Shown here: positions 5,180 through 5,459 of the stretch, in pieces
Layout of the letters: every line of letters starts with the position of its first letter
Position numbering within the stretch: the stretch's first letter is position 1
Origin: Gaiellasilicea sp045403015
GTDB taxonomy: Bacteria > Actinomycetota > Thermoleophilia > Gaiellales > Gaiellaceae
Assembly (NCBI GenBank): GCA_045403015.1
Contig: JAXIPI010000136.1
Coordinates: 1-5,459 of the forward strand
Direction: 5' to 3'
DNA length: 5,459 bases
Notes under the pieces: generated by a model
What the model saw: only the letters and a program-made list of their open reading frames with translations
Database searches by the model: none
Told to the model about the DNA's origin: nothing
Made by a program: the position numbers and the translations under genes

Positions 5180-5459
5180 CTGACGGTTCTGTGGGCGCCA
5201 CCGCCGGACATTCGCGCGACGACCGAGATCGGGCGGTACCTCGGCTGGCTCGAGCGCGAGCGCGGCCTCGCGTTCGCGGATTACGAGGAGCTGTGGCGCT
5301 GGTCCGTCGACGACCTCGCCGGCTTCTGGTCGTCGATCTGGGAGTTCTTCGAGGTGAAGTCACACGCCCCGTACAGCACGGTCCTCGCCTCCGACGCGAT
5401 GCCCGGTGCCACCTGGTTTCCGGGTGCGCGGCTGAACTACGCCGAGCATCTGATGGGCC
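5180..5459 (+). CDS. aacS: Acetoacetyl-CoA synthetase (acetoacetate--CoA ligase), 5' part only, probable CTG start
   Basis: The 93 codons before the window edge encode the N-terminal acetyl-CoA-synthetase-like cap domain of an ANL-superfamily ligase. Key stretches are VLWAPPPDI (3-11), FADYEELWRWSV (32-43), FWSSIWEFF (49-57) and FPGARLNYAEHLM (80-92). In layout they match bacterial acetoacetyl-CoA synthetases, which begin a few residues before the LW and are about 650 aa long. The enzyme converts acetoacetate, ATP and CoA to acetoacetyl-CoA, AMP and PPi in the cytoplasm; the adenylation motifs lie outside the window. The frame is open back to 5129 but holds no ATG, GTG or TTG before codon 59. 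CTG at 5180 (product MTVLWAPPP...) is preferred because AGGTAGG precedes it by six bases; CTG 5189 is the alternative. It lies 7 nt after the IclR gene and is probably co-transcribed with it. A sequencing error at the start codon cannot be excluded. Confidence 0.88.
   Translation, partial: MTVLWAPPPDIRATTEIGRYLGWLERERGLAFADYEELWRWSVDDLAGFWSSIWEFFEVKSHAPYSTVLASDAMPGATWFPGARLNYAEHLMG

Noticed and set aside
4306..5211. A long open frame on the minus strand running antisense through the whole IclR gene and in frame into the demethylase (about 300 extra codons).
   Set aside because: Its composition (Arg, Asp, Glu, Val-rich, no domain) is that of a GC-rich shadow of the IclR coding strand, and the demethylase homology begins exactly at the ATG at 4305.
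5351..5459. GTG at codon 59 as the acetoacetyl-CoA synthetase start.
   Set aside because: Conserved sequence (FADYEELWRWSV, FWSSIWEFF) lies upstream of it in the same frame, so this start would remove most of the N-terminal cap domain.

Overview
The window is dense, GC-rich bacterial DNA (roughly two thirds G+C by eye) with G/C-ending codons, four-base and few-base gene junctions and almost no intergenic space. It looks like a high-GC actinobacterium or a similar environmental lineage. The strong excess of CGATCG/GATC and the gene content would suit Thermoleophilia-type actinobacteria, but that is a low-confidence inference. No RNA genes, mobile elements, CRISPR arrays or long repeats are visible, and no stretch above 300 bases lacks a gene.

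Layout: a leftward operon fills positions 14 to 4305. Its transcription order is (1) a GcvT-fold, LigM/DesA-like tetrahydrofolate-dependent O-demethylase (4305 to 2935), (2) an AP-endonuclease-2-type TIM-barrel sugar isomerase/epimerase (2931 to 2053, TTG start), (3) the alpha subunit of a thiamine-diphosphate 2-oxoacid/acetoin-type dehydrogenase E1 (2056 to 1016) and (4) its beta subunit (994 to 14). The junctions are 3 nt, a 4-nt ATGA overlap, and 21 nt carrying a perfect AGGAGG, so the four genes almost certainly share one transcript. Rightward from the same short intergenic region runs an IclR-family regulator whose effector domain resembles the PcaR/PcaU/PobR regulators of aromatic catabolism. 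It is followed after 7 nt by the 5' end of an acetoacetyl-CoA synthetase gene, cut by the window edge, which has no ATG, GTG or TTG start and appears to use CTG.

How it may fit together: the regulator sits divergently beside the operon and probably controls it from the 96-bp shared region. That region holds a perfect TTGACA -35 box, a 14-bp perfect-arm dyad in the promoter spacer, and spacing that suggests leaderless mRNAs in both directions. The enzymes suggest a catabolic route that moves a methyl group from a methoxylated substrate to tetrahydrofolate, rearranges a hydroxy/keto intermediate, and oxidatively decarboxylates or cleaves a 2-oxo compound with TPP, with acetoacetate activation nearby. 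The combination of a LigM-like demethylase, a TIM-barrel isomerase and a stand-alone E1 pair does not match a pathway I can name, and is the main item of interest.
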